Notes: generated by a model not told the origin, from the letters alone. Positions 26,641 to 35,433 are shown, numbered from the stretch's first letter. The stretch is 64,000 nt of DNA from Bradyrhizobium zhengyangense (GCF_022012435.1 NZ_JAKLUA010000002.1:558001-622000), one strand, 5' to 3'. Numbers and translations are program-made.

Positions 26641-27417
26641 TTAGCCCCATCCAGCGCTGATGCCGCCGTCGACCGTGTAGATCACGCCCGACGTATAGCC
26701 CGCACGATCCGATGCCAGGAATGCCATGAGGTCGCCGATCTCGCGCGCATGGGCGGGGCGGCCGAGCGGCAGGCCCTTCTGGAATTCCCTGTAGCGGCGC
26801 TCGTCGCCGAGCTCGTGCTTGGCCCGCGTCTTTAGCAGCGTGACGTGGCGGTCGGTGCCGACAGGGCCGGGATTGATGCCGACCACGCGAATGTTGTCGG
26901 CGAGGCTTTTGCCGCCGAGCGCGCGGGTGAAGGCCATCAGCGCGGCATTGCCGGCGCTGCCGCAGATATAATTGGCGTCGAACTTCTCGCCCGCTGCACC
27001 GATGTCGTTGACGATGACGCCGCCGCCTTTGGCCTTCATCTGCGCGTAGACCTGCCGCGTGAGGTTGATATAGCCGAACACCTTCAATTCCCACGCGTGC
27101 CGCCATGTGGCTTCATCGATCTTGTCGATGGAGCCACCGGGGATATCGCCGGCATTGTTGACGAGCACGTCGATGTCGGCGGCTTCTTTTGCGAGCCGGG
27201 CGACGTCCTCGGCCTTGCGCAGATCCACGACGCTCGTCGCCGCATCGATCTGGTGCGCGGAGCGCAGTCGATCGGCCAGCGCCTTGAGCTGATCGCCGCT
27301 GCGGGCGGCGAGCAGGAGGTTTGCGCCTTCCTCGGCAAACGCCTCGGCGGCGGCGGCGCCAATTCCCTTGGACGCGCCAGTGATCAGGACGCGCTTGCCA
27401 CGCAGATGCAGATCCAT
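26641..27417 (-). CDS. SDR family protein without the canonical YxxxK site
   Basis: A 258-residue Rossmann protein with the cofactor motif TGASKGIG (13-20) and NNAG (87-90). The catalytic part is altered: the segment aligned with YxxxK reads Y150-ICGSAGNAAL, placing G153 and N157 where Tyr and Lys are expected. The usual catalytic Ser region reads NDIGAAG. It may use a shifted tyrosine (Y150) or have lost classical dehydrogenase activity. It precedes the amidase gene and is divergent from the tartrate/malate-type dehydrogenase. Confidence 0.8.
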   Translation of the reverse strand: MDLHLRGKRVLITGASKGIGAAAAEAFAEEGANLLLAARSGDQLKALADRLRSAHQIDAATSVVDLRKAEDVARLAKEAADIDVLVNNAGDIPGGSIDKIDEATWRHAWELKVFGYINLTRQVYAQMKAKGGGVIVNDIGAAGEKFDANYICGSAGNAALMAFTRALGGKSLADNIRVVGINPGPVGTDRHVTLLKTRAKHELGDERRYREFQKGLPLGRPAHAREIGDLMAFLASDRAGYTSGVIYTVDGGISAGWG

Positions 27418-27484
27418 GAGAGATGCTCGCAGGATGGATACAGGATGAAATCAGTAGGCGCTCGGTTGCGCCATGGTCAACATT

Positions 27485-27529
27485 GCAGTGCAGCGTTGCA
27501 CTGCCGCCGACTTTGGTCCATTGCAGTGC
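27485..27529. promoter_or_regulatory. palindromic operator candidate in the SDR/dehydrogenase gap
   Basis: In the 156-bp divergent gap, GCAGTGCA (27485-27492) and TGCACTGC (27497-27504) form a perfect 8-bp inverted repeat with 4 bp between. The half-site recurs as ATTGCAGTGC at 27482-27491 and 27520-27529. Repeated half-sites between divergent genes suggest a regulator-binding site, though no regulator gene is adjacent. The rest of the gap shows no gene. Confidence 0.55.
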
Positions 27530-27573
27530 GGTCAAGAAGGCGGCGGCTGCCGGACCAACCAAGGACGTTCTCG

Positions 27574-28647
27574 ATGAGCAAGAAACAATACCGGATCGCA
27601 GTCATTCCCGGCGACGGCATCGGCAAGGAAGTGATGCCCGAAGGCCTGCGCGTTTTGGAGGCGGCCGCGAAGAAACACGGCGTGTCCCTGCATTTCGATC
27701 ACTTCGACTTCTCGTCCTACGACTATTACGAGAAGCACGGCCAGATGATGCCTGACGACTGGAAGGAGAAGATCGGCAAGCACGATGCGATCTATTTCGG
27801 CGCCGTCGGCTGGCCTGCCAAAATTCCGGATCACATCTCGCTGTGGGGCTCGCTGATCAAGTTTCGCCGCGAGTTCGACCAGTATGTGAATTTGCGCCCG
27901 GTGCGATTGATGCCCGGCGTGCCGTCACCGCTGGCGGGGCGCAAGCCCGGCGATATCGACTTCTGGGTGGTGCGCGAGAACACCGAAGGCGAATATTCCT
28001 CCGTCGGCGGCCGCATGTTCCCCGACACCGACCGCGAGTTCGTGACGCAGCAGACGGTGATGACCCGTACCGGCGTCGACCGCATCCTGAAATTCGCCTT
28101 CGAGCTTGCGCAATCGCGGCCGAAGAAGCATTTGACCTCGGCGACCAAGTCGAACGGCATCTCCATCACCATGCCCTATTGGGACGAGCGCGTGGAGGCG
28201 ATGGCCAAGAAGTTCCCGGGCGTGAAGTGGGACAAGTATCATATCGACATTCTCACCGCGAACTTCGTGCTGCATCCGGACTGGTTCGACGTCGTCGTCG
28301 GCTCGAACCTGTTCGGCGACATCCTCTCCGACCTCGGCCCGGCCTGCACCGGCACGATCGGCATCGCGCCGTCGGGCAACATCAACCCTGAAGGCAACTT
28401 CCCATCGGTGTTCGAGCCGGTGCACGGCTCGGCTCCCGATATCGCGGGGCAGGGCATCGCCAACCCGATCGGCATGATCTGGTCCGGCGCGATGATGTTC
28501 GAGCATCTCGGCGAGAAGGAAGCCGGCAAGTCGATCGTCGAGGCGATCGAGCGCACGCTGGCCGAGCGCACGCTCCGCACCAAGGATCTCGGTGGCAACG
28601 CCGACACCACGGCCTGCGGTAAGGCGGTTGCGGATATGGTGGACTAG
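27574..28647 (+). CDS. tartrate/D-malate dehydrogenase-type beta-decarboxylating dehydrogenase
   Basis: A 357-residue member of the isocitrate/isopropylmalate dehydrogenase family. It has IAVIPGDGIGKEV at the N-terminus, VVRENTEGEYSSVGG in the substrate region, and SNLFGDILSDLG with FEPVHGSAPDIAGQ in the second half. The overall pattern (GAVGWPAKIPDHISLWG, NLRPVRL) is that of tartrate dehydrogenase/D-malate dehydrogenase (TtuC/DmlA) rather than LeuB. These enzymes oxidise and decarboxylate 2-hydroxy acids with NAD+ and a divalent metal. It is a single gene convergent with the Ldh2-hydroxyacid operon; a hairpin separates them. Confidence 0.9.
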   Translation: MSKKQYRIAVIPGDGIGKEVMPEGLRVLEAAAKKHGVSLHFDHFDFSSYDYYEKHGQMMPDDWKEKIGKHDAIYFGAVGWPAKIPDHISLWGSLIKFRREFDQYVNLRPVRLMPGVPSPLAGRKPGDIDFWVVRENTEGEYSSVGGRMFPDTDREFVTQQTVMTRTGVDRILKFAFELAQSRPKKHLTSATKSNGISITMPYWDERVEAMAKKFPGVKWDKYHIDILTANFVLHPDWFDVVVGSNLFGDILSDLGPACTGTIGIAPSGNINPEGNFPSVFEPVHGSAPDIAGQGIANPIGMIWSGAMMFEHLGEKEAGKSIVEAIERTLAERTLRTKDLGGNADTTACGKAVADMVD

Positions 28648-28666
28648 ATCAGATCAACAACATGGT

Positions 28667-28692
28667 GTCGTCCCGGCCTCCGCCGGGACGAC
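28667..28692. repeat. 11-bp-stem hairpin between convergent genes
   Basis: GTCGTCCCGGC (28667-28677) and GCCGGGACGAC (28682-28692) form a perfect stem with a CTCC loop. It lies between two convergent genes and could serve as a bidirectional terminator, but the same GTCGTCC core recurs at 63960-63995, so it is also a dispersed element. Confidence 0.8.
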
Positions 28693-28706
28693 AATGACTT
28701 TCCCGT

Positions 28707-29780
28707 TCAGCCGGCGATCTTCTCGATCGCCGCCTGATCAAGCCCGAACTTCTTTCCGGCCTCGATAATCTCCTGCCAGGTGGTCGGATCGACGGGAATG
28801 CCTTCGGCGAGACGCTTCTGCTTGGTCTCGCGTTCGGGATCGCCGGCGATCTTGACCTTGTCGACGCCGGGGCCGGGAGGCGAGCCGGTGTGCCAGGCGA
28901 CGAAACTCTCGACTTCGCTCGCGAGGTTCTCGCCAGTGCCGAGCTTGCCCGGATCGATGATGATCGAGAGCATGCCGTTGATGACGTTGTACTTGCCGTC
29001 GGACGGGCCCTTGACCACCTGACCGCCGGAGAGTGCGCCGCCGAGGATTTCGCACACCAGTGCCAGCCCCGATCCCTTGTGCTCGCCGAACGGCAGGATG
29101 GCGCCGTATGGCGGGATCACGGTGTAGCGCGGCTTGACGGTGGGCTTGCCCTCGTTGTCGATGATGGTGCCGGGCTCGAGTTCGGCGCCCTTGTTGTGAG
29201 CAACGCGGGTCTTGCCCTGCGCGATCCTGCTGGTTGCGAAGTCGAGCACGATCGGCTCCTTGCCCCGGCGCGGGATGCCGACGCAGAACGGGTTGGTGCC
29301 GTGACGCGCATCGCTGCCACCCCAAGGCGCCACGATCGGGCGCGAGATCACATTGACGAAGTGGATCGAGACCAGCCCGTGGTCGATGCATTGCTCGGCC
29401 CAGTGGCCGATGCGGCCGATGTGGTGCGAATTGGAGAGGCCGACGAGGCAGACGCCGTTGCGCTTGGCGCGCTCGGCCGCCAGTTCCATCGCTTCGTGCC
29501 CGATCACCTGACCGTAGCCGGTGAGGCCGTCGAGGGTGAGAAGCGGACCGGTGTCGAGCACGATCTTGACGTGCGCGTTCACGGCAAGGCCGCCATTGAC
29601 GACGCTCTGGGCGTAGCGCGGGATCATTCCAACGCCGTGGGAGTCATGCCCCTTGAGGTTTGCCTCGACGAGATTGGTGGAGACGAGCTCGGCCTCGCGG
29701 TCCGAGGAGCCGCCGGCCTTGACGATGGCGCGGATGGCGTTGGTGAGCGGCTCTGCCTTGATGGTGCGATAGTCGGCCAT
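28707..29780 (-). CDS. Ldh2 (malate/L-lactate/sulfolactate) dehydrogenase family protein
   Basis: A 357-residue NAD(P)-dependent oxidoreductase of the Ldh2/YlbC family, not related to classical lactate dehydrogenase. Family features include HDSHGVGMIPRY (about 43-54) with the catalytic histidine, SNSHHIGRIGHWAEQC, and GEHKGSGLALVCEILGGALSGG toward the C-terminus. Members act on malate, L-lactate, 2,3-diketogulonate or sulfolactate. ATG 29780 follows GCAACAACA and is 11 bp after the hydroxyacid dehydrogenase stop; a longer frame to 29825 overlaps that gene and is rejected. It is last in a three-gene operon. Confidence 0.9.
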   Translation of the reverse strand: MADYRTIKAEPLTNAIRAIVKAGGSSDREAELVSTNLVEANLKGHDSHGVGMIPRYAQSVVNGGLAVNAHVKIVLDTGPLLTLDGLTGYGQVIGHEAMELAAERAKRNGVCLVGLSNSHHIGRIGHWAEQCIDHGLVSIHFVNVISRPIVAPWGGSDARHGTNPFCVGIPRRGKEPIVLDFATSRIAQGKTRVAHNKGAELEPGTIIDNEGKPTVKPRYTVIPPYGAILPFGEHKGSGLALVCEILGGALSGGQVVKGPSDGKYNVINGMLSIIIDPGKLGTGENLASEVESFVAWHTGSPPGPGVDKVKIAGDPERETKQKRLAEGIPVDPTTWQEIIEAGKKFGLDQAAIEKIAG

Positions 29781-29791
29781 TGTTGTTGCTC

Positions 29792-30703
29792 TTATCCTTT
29801 CACGATCCGGCGGCAATGGATCCATGCCGCTTCAATCAGGTTCTCGCTCGCTTCCGGGGTGCGGAAGGCGGAATGCGCCGACAGCGTCACGTTGGGAATC
29901 TTGGTCAGCGGATGGTCCGCCGGCAGCGGCTCGATGTTGAACACATCTAAGCCGGCGTGGCGAATGTGGCCCGAGTTCAAGGCATCGATCATCGCCTGCT
30001 CGTCGACGATGGCGCCGCGCGCGGTGTTGATGAAGACCACGCCCGGCTTCATCTTTGCGATCTTCTCCCGGGTGATCATGCCGCGCGTCTCATCGTTGAG
30101 CAGCAGGTGCAGCGACACGACGTCGCTCCGCGCCAGCAACGTATCGAGATCGGTGAACTCGACGCTCGCGTGGCTCTTCGGCGAACGGTTCCAGGCGATC
30201 ACCTTCATGCCGCTGCCGGATGCGATCCGCGCCACTTCGGCGGCGATGCCGCCGAAGCCGATCAGGCCGAGCGTCTTGCCGGTGAGCTGCATGCCATCCT
30301 CGCGCAGCCAGTTTCCGGCGCGCATCTCGCGGTCCATCATCGCAATGACGCGGGCCGAGGCCCACATCAGCGCGACTGCGGATTCCGCCACCGCCGTATC
30401 GCCATAGCCCTTGATGAGATGCACGGAGATGCCGAGTTCGGCGAGCTCCTCCGGGTTCATGTAGCTGCGCGCGCCGGTGCCGAGGAACACGACGTGCTTG
30501 AGGCCCGTGCAATTCTTGGCGACTTCGGTCGGAAGCGCCGTGTGGTCCACGATCGCGATCTCGGCGCCGTCGAGGATCTCAGGATATTGTTCGGGCTTGA
30601 TATCAGGATCCCTGTGGATCCGAACCTTGGGATCGCCGGGCTTCTCAAGCCGCTCCATGATGACCGCGAGCGCCTCGTTGGCGTCGACGAATACTCCGCG
30701 CAT
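29792..30703 (-). CDS. D-2-hydroxyacid dehydrogenase
   Basis: A 303-residue NAD(P)-dependent dehydrogenase. The nucleotide fold shows GLIGFGGIAAEVARIA (about 146-161), and the catalytic triad R229 (TARG), E258 (NIEPL) and H277 (SAHSAF) is intact. Such enzymes interconvert 2-oxo acids and D-2-hydroxy acids (glycerate, phosphoglycerate, lactate types). It sits 12 bp after the M20 hydrolase gene and 11 bp before the Ldh2 gene, so the three are co-transcribed. A D- and an L-type hydroxyacid dehydrogenase in one operon could invert a hydroxy-acid centre through the keto form. Confidence 0.9.
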   Translation of the reverse strand: MRGVFVDANEALAVIMERLEKPGDPKVRIHRDPDIKPEQYPEILDGAEIAIVDHTALPTEVAKNCTGLKHVVFLGTGARSYMNPEELAELGISVHLIKGYGDTAVAESAVALMWASARVIAMMDREMRAGNWLREDGMQLTGKTLGLIGFGGIAAEVARIASGSGMKVIAWNRSPKSHASVEFTDLDTLLARSDVVSLHLLLNDETRGMITREKIAKMKPGVVFINTARGAIVDEQAMIDALNSGHIRHAGLDVFNIEPLPADHPLTKIPNVTLSAHSAFRTPEASENLIEAAWIHCRRIVKG

Positions 30704-30715
30704 GGCTCTCTCCGA

Positions 30716-31966
30716 TCAGGACGCGACGCCGGCAATCGCCAGCACGGTGTGCATCAGCACGTTGGTGCCTGCGGCGCAGTCGGGCTGCGTGGCGTCTTCC
30801 AGCTCGTTGTGGCTGATGCCGTCCTTGCACGGCACGAATACCATCGCGGCGGGCATGACGGTATTCAGGTTACAGGCGTCGTGGCCGGCGCCGGAGGTGA
30901 TGCGGCGGGAAGAATAGCCGAGCGTCTTGGCCGCATTCTCGACCGCGGCGATCAGCTTCGGATCGAAATGCGTCGGTGCCTTGCGCCAGACGAGATCGAT
31001 CTTGACCTCGACCTTGCGCCGCGCGGCGATCTCGGCGATGGCCGCACGCAGATCGCGATCGAGCGCGTCCATGATGGCGCCATCGGCACTCCGGCAGTCC
31101 ATGGTGAAGGCGATCTCGCCGGGAATGACATTGCGCGAGGGATTTGCGATCACGGCTTCGCCGATGGTCCCGACCGCGTTCGGCCCGTGCTTCTTCGCGA
31201 TGGCCTCCATCGCCAGCACGATCTCCGACAGGGTCGCCAGCGCATCGCGTCGCAGCGGCATCGGGGTCGAGCCCGCATGGCTCTCGAAGCCGGAAATCTT
31301 TCCATCGTACCACAGCACGCCCTGGCCGGAATCGACCACGCCGATGGTCTTGCCCTCGGCTTCGAGGATTGGTCCCTGCTCGATGTGTAGCTCGACGAAG
31401 CAGCCGAGCTTCTGGAAACCGACCGGCTTGTCGCCGCGATAGCCGATGCTGTCGAGGGCCTGGCCGACGGTGGTGCCATCGATGTCCTTGCGCGACAGGA
31501 TGTCGTCGGTGGTGAAGTCGCCGACATAAGCGGCGGAGGCCATCATCGCCGGCGCGAAGCGCGAGCCCTCTTCGTTGGTCCAGTTGACGACGCAGATCGG
31601 TGCCTCGGTCTCGATGCCGGCGTCGTTCAGCGTACGGATCACTTCGAGCGCGCCGAGTGTTCCCAGAATGCCGTCATACTTGCCGCCGGTCGGCTGGGTG
31701 TCGAGGTGCGAGCCGATGCCGACGGGCAGTTTCGACATGTCGCGGCCCTTGCGCAGGCCGAATTGCGAGCCGAGCGCATCGGTGTGAACCTCGAGCCCGG
31801 CGTCCTCACAGGCCCTTCGGAACCAGTCGCGGACCTGCTTGTCTTCGCTGCTCAAGGTCAGCCGCCGCACACCGCCCTTGGCCGTCCTGCCGAACTGCGC
31901 GGTCTCGTGGATGGAGCCCCAGAGGCGGGCGGAATCAATTTGCAGGTTGGTCGCGGCTCGGCTCAT
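30716..31966 (-). CDS. M20 family Zn-dependent amidohydrolase (N-carbamoyl-L-amino acid hydrolase / allantoate amidohydrolase type)
   Basis: A 416-residue metallohydrolase. Metal-site motifs are GIGSHLDTQPTGGKYDG (H87, D98), NEEGSRFAPAM (E132/E133), HIEQGP, and SGAGHDACNL near the C-terminus. The group includes N-carbamoyl-L-amino acid hydrolase, allantoate amidohydrolase and beta-ureidopropionase. ATG 31966 is chosen; ATG 31993 is possible but lies in a palindromic repeat that begins at 31987. It is first of a three-gene operon with two hydroxyacid dehydrogenases, which suggests breakdown of an N-acylated or carbamoylated compound to a hydroxy or oxo acid. The specific substrate is not known. 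Confidence 0.87.
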   Translation of the reverse strand: MSRAATNLQIDSARLWGSIHETAQFGRTAKGGVRRLTLSSEDKQVRDWFRRACEDAGLEVHTDALGSQFGLRKGRDMSKLPVGIGSHLDTQPTGGKYDGILGTLGALEVIRTLNDAGIETEAPICVVNWTNEEGSRFAPAMMASAAYVGDFTTDDILSRKDIDGTTVGQALDSIGYRGDKPVGFQKLGCFVELHIEQGPILEAEGKTIGVVDSGQGVLWYDGKISGFESHAGSTPMPLRRDALATLSEIVLAMEAIAKKHGPNAVGTIGEAVIANPSRNVIPGEIAFTMDCRSADGAIMDALDRDLRAAIAEIAARRKVEVKIDLVWRKAPTHFDPKLIAAVENAAKTLGYSSRRITSGAGHDACNLNTVMPAAMVFVPCKDGISHNELEDATQPDCAAGTNVLMHTVLAIAGVAS

Positions 31967-31986
31967 GCGTTCAGTCCATTCGTAAT

Positions 31987-32071
31987 CCGTCATTCCGGGG
32001 CGATGCGAAGCGTCGGACCCGGAATCTCGAGATTCCGGGTCTGGTGCTTGCGCACCATCCCGAAATGACGG
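31987..32071. repeat. intergenic palindromic element with a 24-bp perfect palindrome
   Basis: ACCCGGAATCTC/GAGATTCCGGGT form a perfect palindrome at 32017-32040. Outer arms CCGTCATTCCGGG (from 31987) and CCCGAAATGACGG (to 32071) pair imperfectly. It lies between the LysR gene and the M20 hydrolase gene, and its left end touches an alternative start codon of the hydrolase. Confidence 0.85.
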
Positions 32072-32093
32072 GAAAGGTTGTCCGGCGCCTTTT

Positions 32094-33011
32094 TCAATGA
32101 CGCGCCAGCGCGGGCGCGTCAACCGCGAGGCTGCTCTGCGCAATCTGACATGCAAGCTCGGCGACGCGCTGCACCGCCACGACGTCTGGCGAGGCGAGCC
32201 AGCTCGCCGTAAATGTCAGCGGCGCGATCTTAAGATCTGTGTCGAGCAATTGCAGCCGGCCGTCGGCGAGCTCGTTCTCGACGATGGCGTCTGGGATCAC
32301 GGCGATGCCGAGGCCTTCCACCGCCATGTGGATCACGGTGGCGAGCGAGGCGGAGGCGTGAAGACGGATCGGCGGCAAGTCGGGCCGGTCGAACACCTCG
32401 CGTACCACCTCGTAGGGCCTGGTCTTGCGCGGGAAGGTGATGATCGGAAACCGCGCGAGATCGGTGAGCGTCACCGGGCCGTGGCCGAGCCCGAGTGATG
32501 GGCTCGCGAGAAAGCCGATCGGATAGTCGGCGAGCATGCGGTTGTGCACGCCCGAGGCCGAGAGGGGACCGACGACGAAAGCCAGCTCGATCTCCTGTGC
32601 AAGCAACCGCGCGGTGAGGTTCGGCGTGATGTCGACCTCGATCTCCAGCGACAGGTTCGGATAGATCTCGTTGACGCTCTTCACCAGCCGCGGCAGCCAA
32701 GTATGCACGATGGTTTCGGCGACGCCGAGCCGCATCACGCCGCGCATTGCCGAGCGATCGCCGATCTCGGCCATCATCGCGGCGCGCAAGCCGATCAGCT
32801 TCTCGGCGTAGACCATCATCTGCCGCCCGCTCGGGGTCGGTGACGCCACGCGATGATCGCGGTTCAGGAGTTTGACGCCCATCTCACGTTCGAGCTGGGC
32901 GATCCGTTGGGAGATCGCCGGCTGGGTCGTATTGAGCCGCGCCGCGGCACCTCGGAAGCTGCCGAGCTTTACAACCCAAAGGAAGGTTTCGATCGACCTG
33001 AAGTCCAGCAT
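32094..33011 (-). CDS. LysR family regulator
   Basis: A 305-residue LysR protein. The N-terminal winged helix (residues about 1-60) includes GSFRGAAARLNTTQPAISQRIAQLE, and the co-inducer domain begins near residue 92 (GVMRLGVAETIVHTWLPRL). It is divergent from the DUF1445 gene with a strong palindrome between, and upstream of the M20 hydrolase operon on the same strand. It therefore could control the DUF1445-Liv transporter set, the hydrolase operon, or both. Its own start is conventional; ATG 33011. Confidence 0.9.
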   Translation of the reverse strand: MLDFRSIETFLWVVKLGSFRGAAARLNTTQPAISQRIAQLEREMGVKLLNRDHRVASPTPSGRQMMVYAEKLIGLRAAMMAEIGDRSAMRGVMRLGVAETIVHTWLPRLVKSVNEIYPNLSLEIEVDITPNLTARLLAQEIELAFVVGPLSASGVHNRMLADYPIGFLASPSLGLGHGPVTLTDLARFPIITFPRKTRPYEVVREVFDRPDLPPIRLHASASLATVIHMAVEGLGIAVIPDAIVENELADGRLQLLDTDLKIAPLTFTASWLASPDVVAVQRVAELACQIAQSSLAVDAPALARH

Positions 33012-33027
33012 TGGAAGGATTTTCCCG

Positions 33028-33056
33028 ATCGATAAAATGACTTTATCGATATCGAT
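33028..33056. promoter_or_regulatory. LysR-type operator: overlapping ATCGAT palindromes
   Basis: ATCGATAAA (33028-33036) and TTTATCGAT (33042-33050) form a perfect 9-bp inverted repeat with a 5-bp spacer, and ATCGATATCGAT (33045-33056) is a second overlapping palindrome. The AT-rich site is 17 bp upstream of the LysR start and about 75 bp upstream of the DUF1445 start. It fits a LysR-type recognition and activation site. Confidence 0.65.
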
Positions 33057-33130
33057 TAAAAAGGACGATTAGACTTTATAGTATGCTTGATGTTGGCTAG
33101 GCTTGTCGAGTTCATAGGCAGGTCGAAGAA

Positions 33131-33946
33131 ATGACTGTTTTGGTGGCAGCGCAGCAAACTGAAACGCCTGACACGCTCCCGAGCCGCCAGGCGCGGCTCG
33201 CCTATCGCGGCGGCCAGGTCGGCTCCACCGCGGGGGTTGCCCCCGGCTTCGTCCAGGGCAATTTGGCGATCCTGCCGGCGGCATACGCCAGCGCCTTCCA
33301 TCGCTTCTGCCAGCTCAATCCGAAACCATGCCCGATCATCGGCATGTCCGACGTCGGCAGCCCATACATCCCCGCGCTCGGCGCCGATCTCGACATCCGC
33401 ACCGACGTGCCGCGCTACCGCGTCTGGCGCGACGGCGAAGTCGTGGACGAGCCGACCGACGTCACCAGGTATTGGCGCGACGATCTCGTGACTTTCGTGC
33501 TCGGCTGCTCGTTTTCGTTCGAAGAGGCACTGCTCGACGAGGGCATGCCGATCCGTCACATCGAAGAGAACGTGCGCGTGCCGATGTACCGCACCAACAT
33601 TGCCTGCGGCGAGGCTGGTCCGTTCGCTGGTCCCATGGTGGTGTCGATGCGTCCGTTCAAGCCGGCTGACGCCATCCGCGCGGTGCAGATCACCTCGCGT
33701 TATCCCGCCGTGCACGGTGCGCCCGTGCATCTCGGCCATCCGCATCTGATCGGCATCAAGGATATCGCCAAGCCCGACTATGGCGATCCCGTACCTGTCG
33801 CCGACGACGAGATCCCGGTGTTTTGGGCCTGCGGCGTGACGCCGCAATCGGTGATCAACGCCGCCAAGCTACCTTTCGCAATTACGCATTCGCCGGGCCT
33901 GATGCTGGTGACGGATCTGAAGAACAGGAACATGGCCGTGATTTAG
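33131..33946 (+). CDS. DUF1445 / YcsI family putative hydro-lyase (D-glutamate cyclase-like)
   Basis: A 271-residue protein of the DUF1445 (UPF0317, YcsI) family. Recognisable segments are [23 protein letters not shown] near the N-terminus, [22 protein letters not shown] in the middle and [11 protein letters not shown] at the end. Bacterial members are annotated as hydro-lyases without firm proof. The mammalian D-glutamate cyclase contains a related domain, though its cyclase activity is attributed to another domain. It lies 91 bp upstream of a complete Liv-type ABC transporter and divergent from a LysR gene, so it probably handles the imported compound. Confidence 0.85.
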   Translation: MTVLVAAQQTETPDTLPSRQARLAYRGGQVGSTAGVAPGFVQGNLAILPAAYASAFHRFCQLNPKPCPIIGMSDVGSPYIPALGADLDIRTDVPRYRVWRDGEVVDEPTDVTRYWRDDLVTFVLGCSFSFEEALLDEGMPIRHIEENVRVPMYRTNIACGEAGPFAGPMVVSMRPFKPADAIRAVQITSRYPAVHGAPVHLGHPHLIGIKDIAKPDYGDPVPVADDEIPVFWACGVTPQSVINAAKLPFAITHSPGLMLVTDLKNRNMAVI

Positions 33947-34037
33947 TAGGCAGCGTTTGCTGCTTCTTCGGGCTTTACGCAGTTTGCCAATCGCTTCATC
34001 GATACGCACAAAATTCGAATAACAGGGGACTTTACCA

Positions 34038-35282
34038 ATGACGATCACTCGCCGCGACGTTCTGCTCGGAGCCACCGCCGCTGCCGCACTGCTGCCGCTA
34101 GCCGCACGCGCGCAAACGTCCGAGGTGGTGATCGGCGCGACCTACCCGCTGTCGGGTGCCGGCGCCCAGGTGGGTGTCGATGCGCAGCGCGCGTTCGAGA
34201 CCGCAATCGACATCATCAACAACGATCAGGATTTCGATCTTCCGCTGGCAAAGGGCGTCGGCTTGCCGGGTCTTGGTGGTGCCAAGATCCGCATGGTTTA
34301 TGCCGACCACCAGGGCGACCCGCAAAAAGGCCGCGCCGAAGCCGAGCGACTGATCACCCAGGAGAAGGTCTGCGCGGTGCTCGGCTCCTATCAGAGCGCG
34401 GTCGCGGTCACGGTAAGCCAGATCTGCGAGCGTTATCAGGTCCCGTTCCTGTCGGCGGACAATTCCTCGCCGAGCCTGCATCGCCGCGGACTGAAGTACT
34501 ATTTCCGCGCCTCGCCGCATGACGAGATGTTCTCGACCGCGATGTTCGATTTCCTCGACGCGATGAAGAAGAAGGGCGCTAAGGCCAATACGCTGGCGCT
34601 ATTCCACGAAGACACGATCTTCGGCACCGACTCCGCCAATGCCCAGACCAAGCTTGCGACCGAGCGCGGCTACAAGATCGTCGCCGACATCAAGTACCGC
34701 GCCAACTCGCCGTCGCTGTCGGCCGAAGTCCAGCAGCTCAAGGCCGCCAATGCCGACGTGCTGCTGCCTTCGAGCTACACCACGGATGGTATCCTGCTGG
34801 TCAAGACCATGGCGGAGCTCGGCTACAAGCCGAACGCGATCCTGGCCCAGGCGGCCGGCTTCTCCGAAAAGGCGCTATACGATGCCGTCGGCGACAAGCT
34901 CGAAGGTGCGATCACCCGCGGCAGCTTCTCGCTCGATCTCGCCGCCAAGCGGCCGATGGTCGGCAAGATCAACGATCTGTTCAAGGCCAAGTCGGGCAAG
35001 GATCTCAACGACAACACCTCGCGGCAGTTCATGGCGATGATCGTGATCGCGGACGCCATCAACCGCGCCAAGTCGACTGACGGCGAGAAGATCCGCGACG
35101 CGATGGCTGCAACCGACATTCCGGGCGAGCAGACCATCATGCCCTGGAAGCGGGTCAAGTTCGACGACATGGGCCAGAACAACGACGCCGATCCAGTGCT
35201 GCTGCAATATCTCGGCGGCAAGTTTGTCACCATCTTCCCGGCTCAGGCGGCGGTGGCCGAAGCTGTCTGGCCGATGAAGTGA
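34038..35282 (+). CDS. Liv-type ABC transporter substrate-binding protein
   Basis: A 414-residue periplasmic binding protein of the branched-chain amino acid/amide type. The N-terminus TITRRDVLLGATAAAALLPLAARAQ has a twin-arginine followed by a hydrophobic stretch and AxA site, so export may be by Tat. The mature part begins SEVVIGATYPLSGAGAQVG, characteristic of this family. Such proteins bind amino acids, amides, urea or aromatic acids; the ligand cannot be read. It heads the five-gene transporter set, followed by a strong stem-loop before the permeases. Confidence 0.92.
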   Translation: MTITRRDVLLGATAAAALLPLAARAQTSEVVIGATYPLSGAGAQVGVDAQRAFETAIDIINNDQDFDLPLAKGVGLPGLGGAKIRMVYADHQGDPQKGRAEAERLITQEKVCAVLGSYQSAVAVTVSQICERYQVPFLSADNSSPSLHRRGLKYYFRASPHDEMFSTAMFDFLDAMKKKGAKANTLALFHEDTIFGTDSANAQTKLATERGYKIVADIKYRANSPSLSAEVQQLKAANADVLLPSSYTTDGILLVKTMAELGYKPNAILAQAAGFSEKALYDAVGDKLEGAITRGSFSLDLAAKRPMVGKINDLFKAKSGKDLNDNTSRQFMAMIVIADAINRAKSTDGEKIRDAMAATDIPGEQTIMPWKRVKFDDMGQNNDADPVLLQYLGGKFVTIFPAQAAVAEAVWPMK

Positions 35283-35289
35283 TGATGGT

Positions 35290-35317
35290 ATCGGAAGCTC
35301 GCACGATAGCTTCCGAT
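35290..35317 (+). terminator. stem-loop after the binding-protein gene
   Basis: ATCGGAAGCT (35290-35299) and AGCTTCCGAT (35308-35317) form a perfect 10-bp stem with an 8-nt loop, 7 bp after the binding-protein stop. There is no T-run. Such stems often stabilise the upstream message so that binding protein exceeds permease. Confidence 0.6.
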
Positions 35318-35433
35318 CCTGATCCTGCGAAGTAAGACGGAGGGCCGCGTCGGAAAAGACGAGGGCGGGCCCCTTCTTTGCGATGAGCATTCGATGTCGC
35401 CCCTCGGGGTGAGGGCTTTTTCTGGGGGACAAG

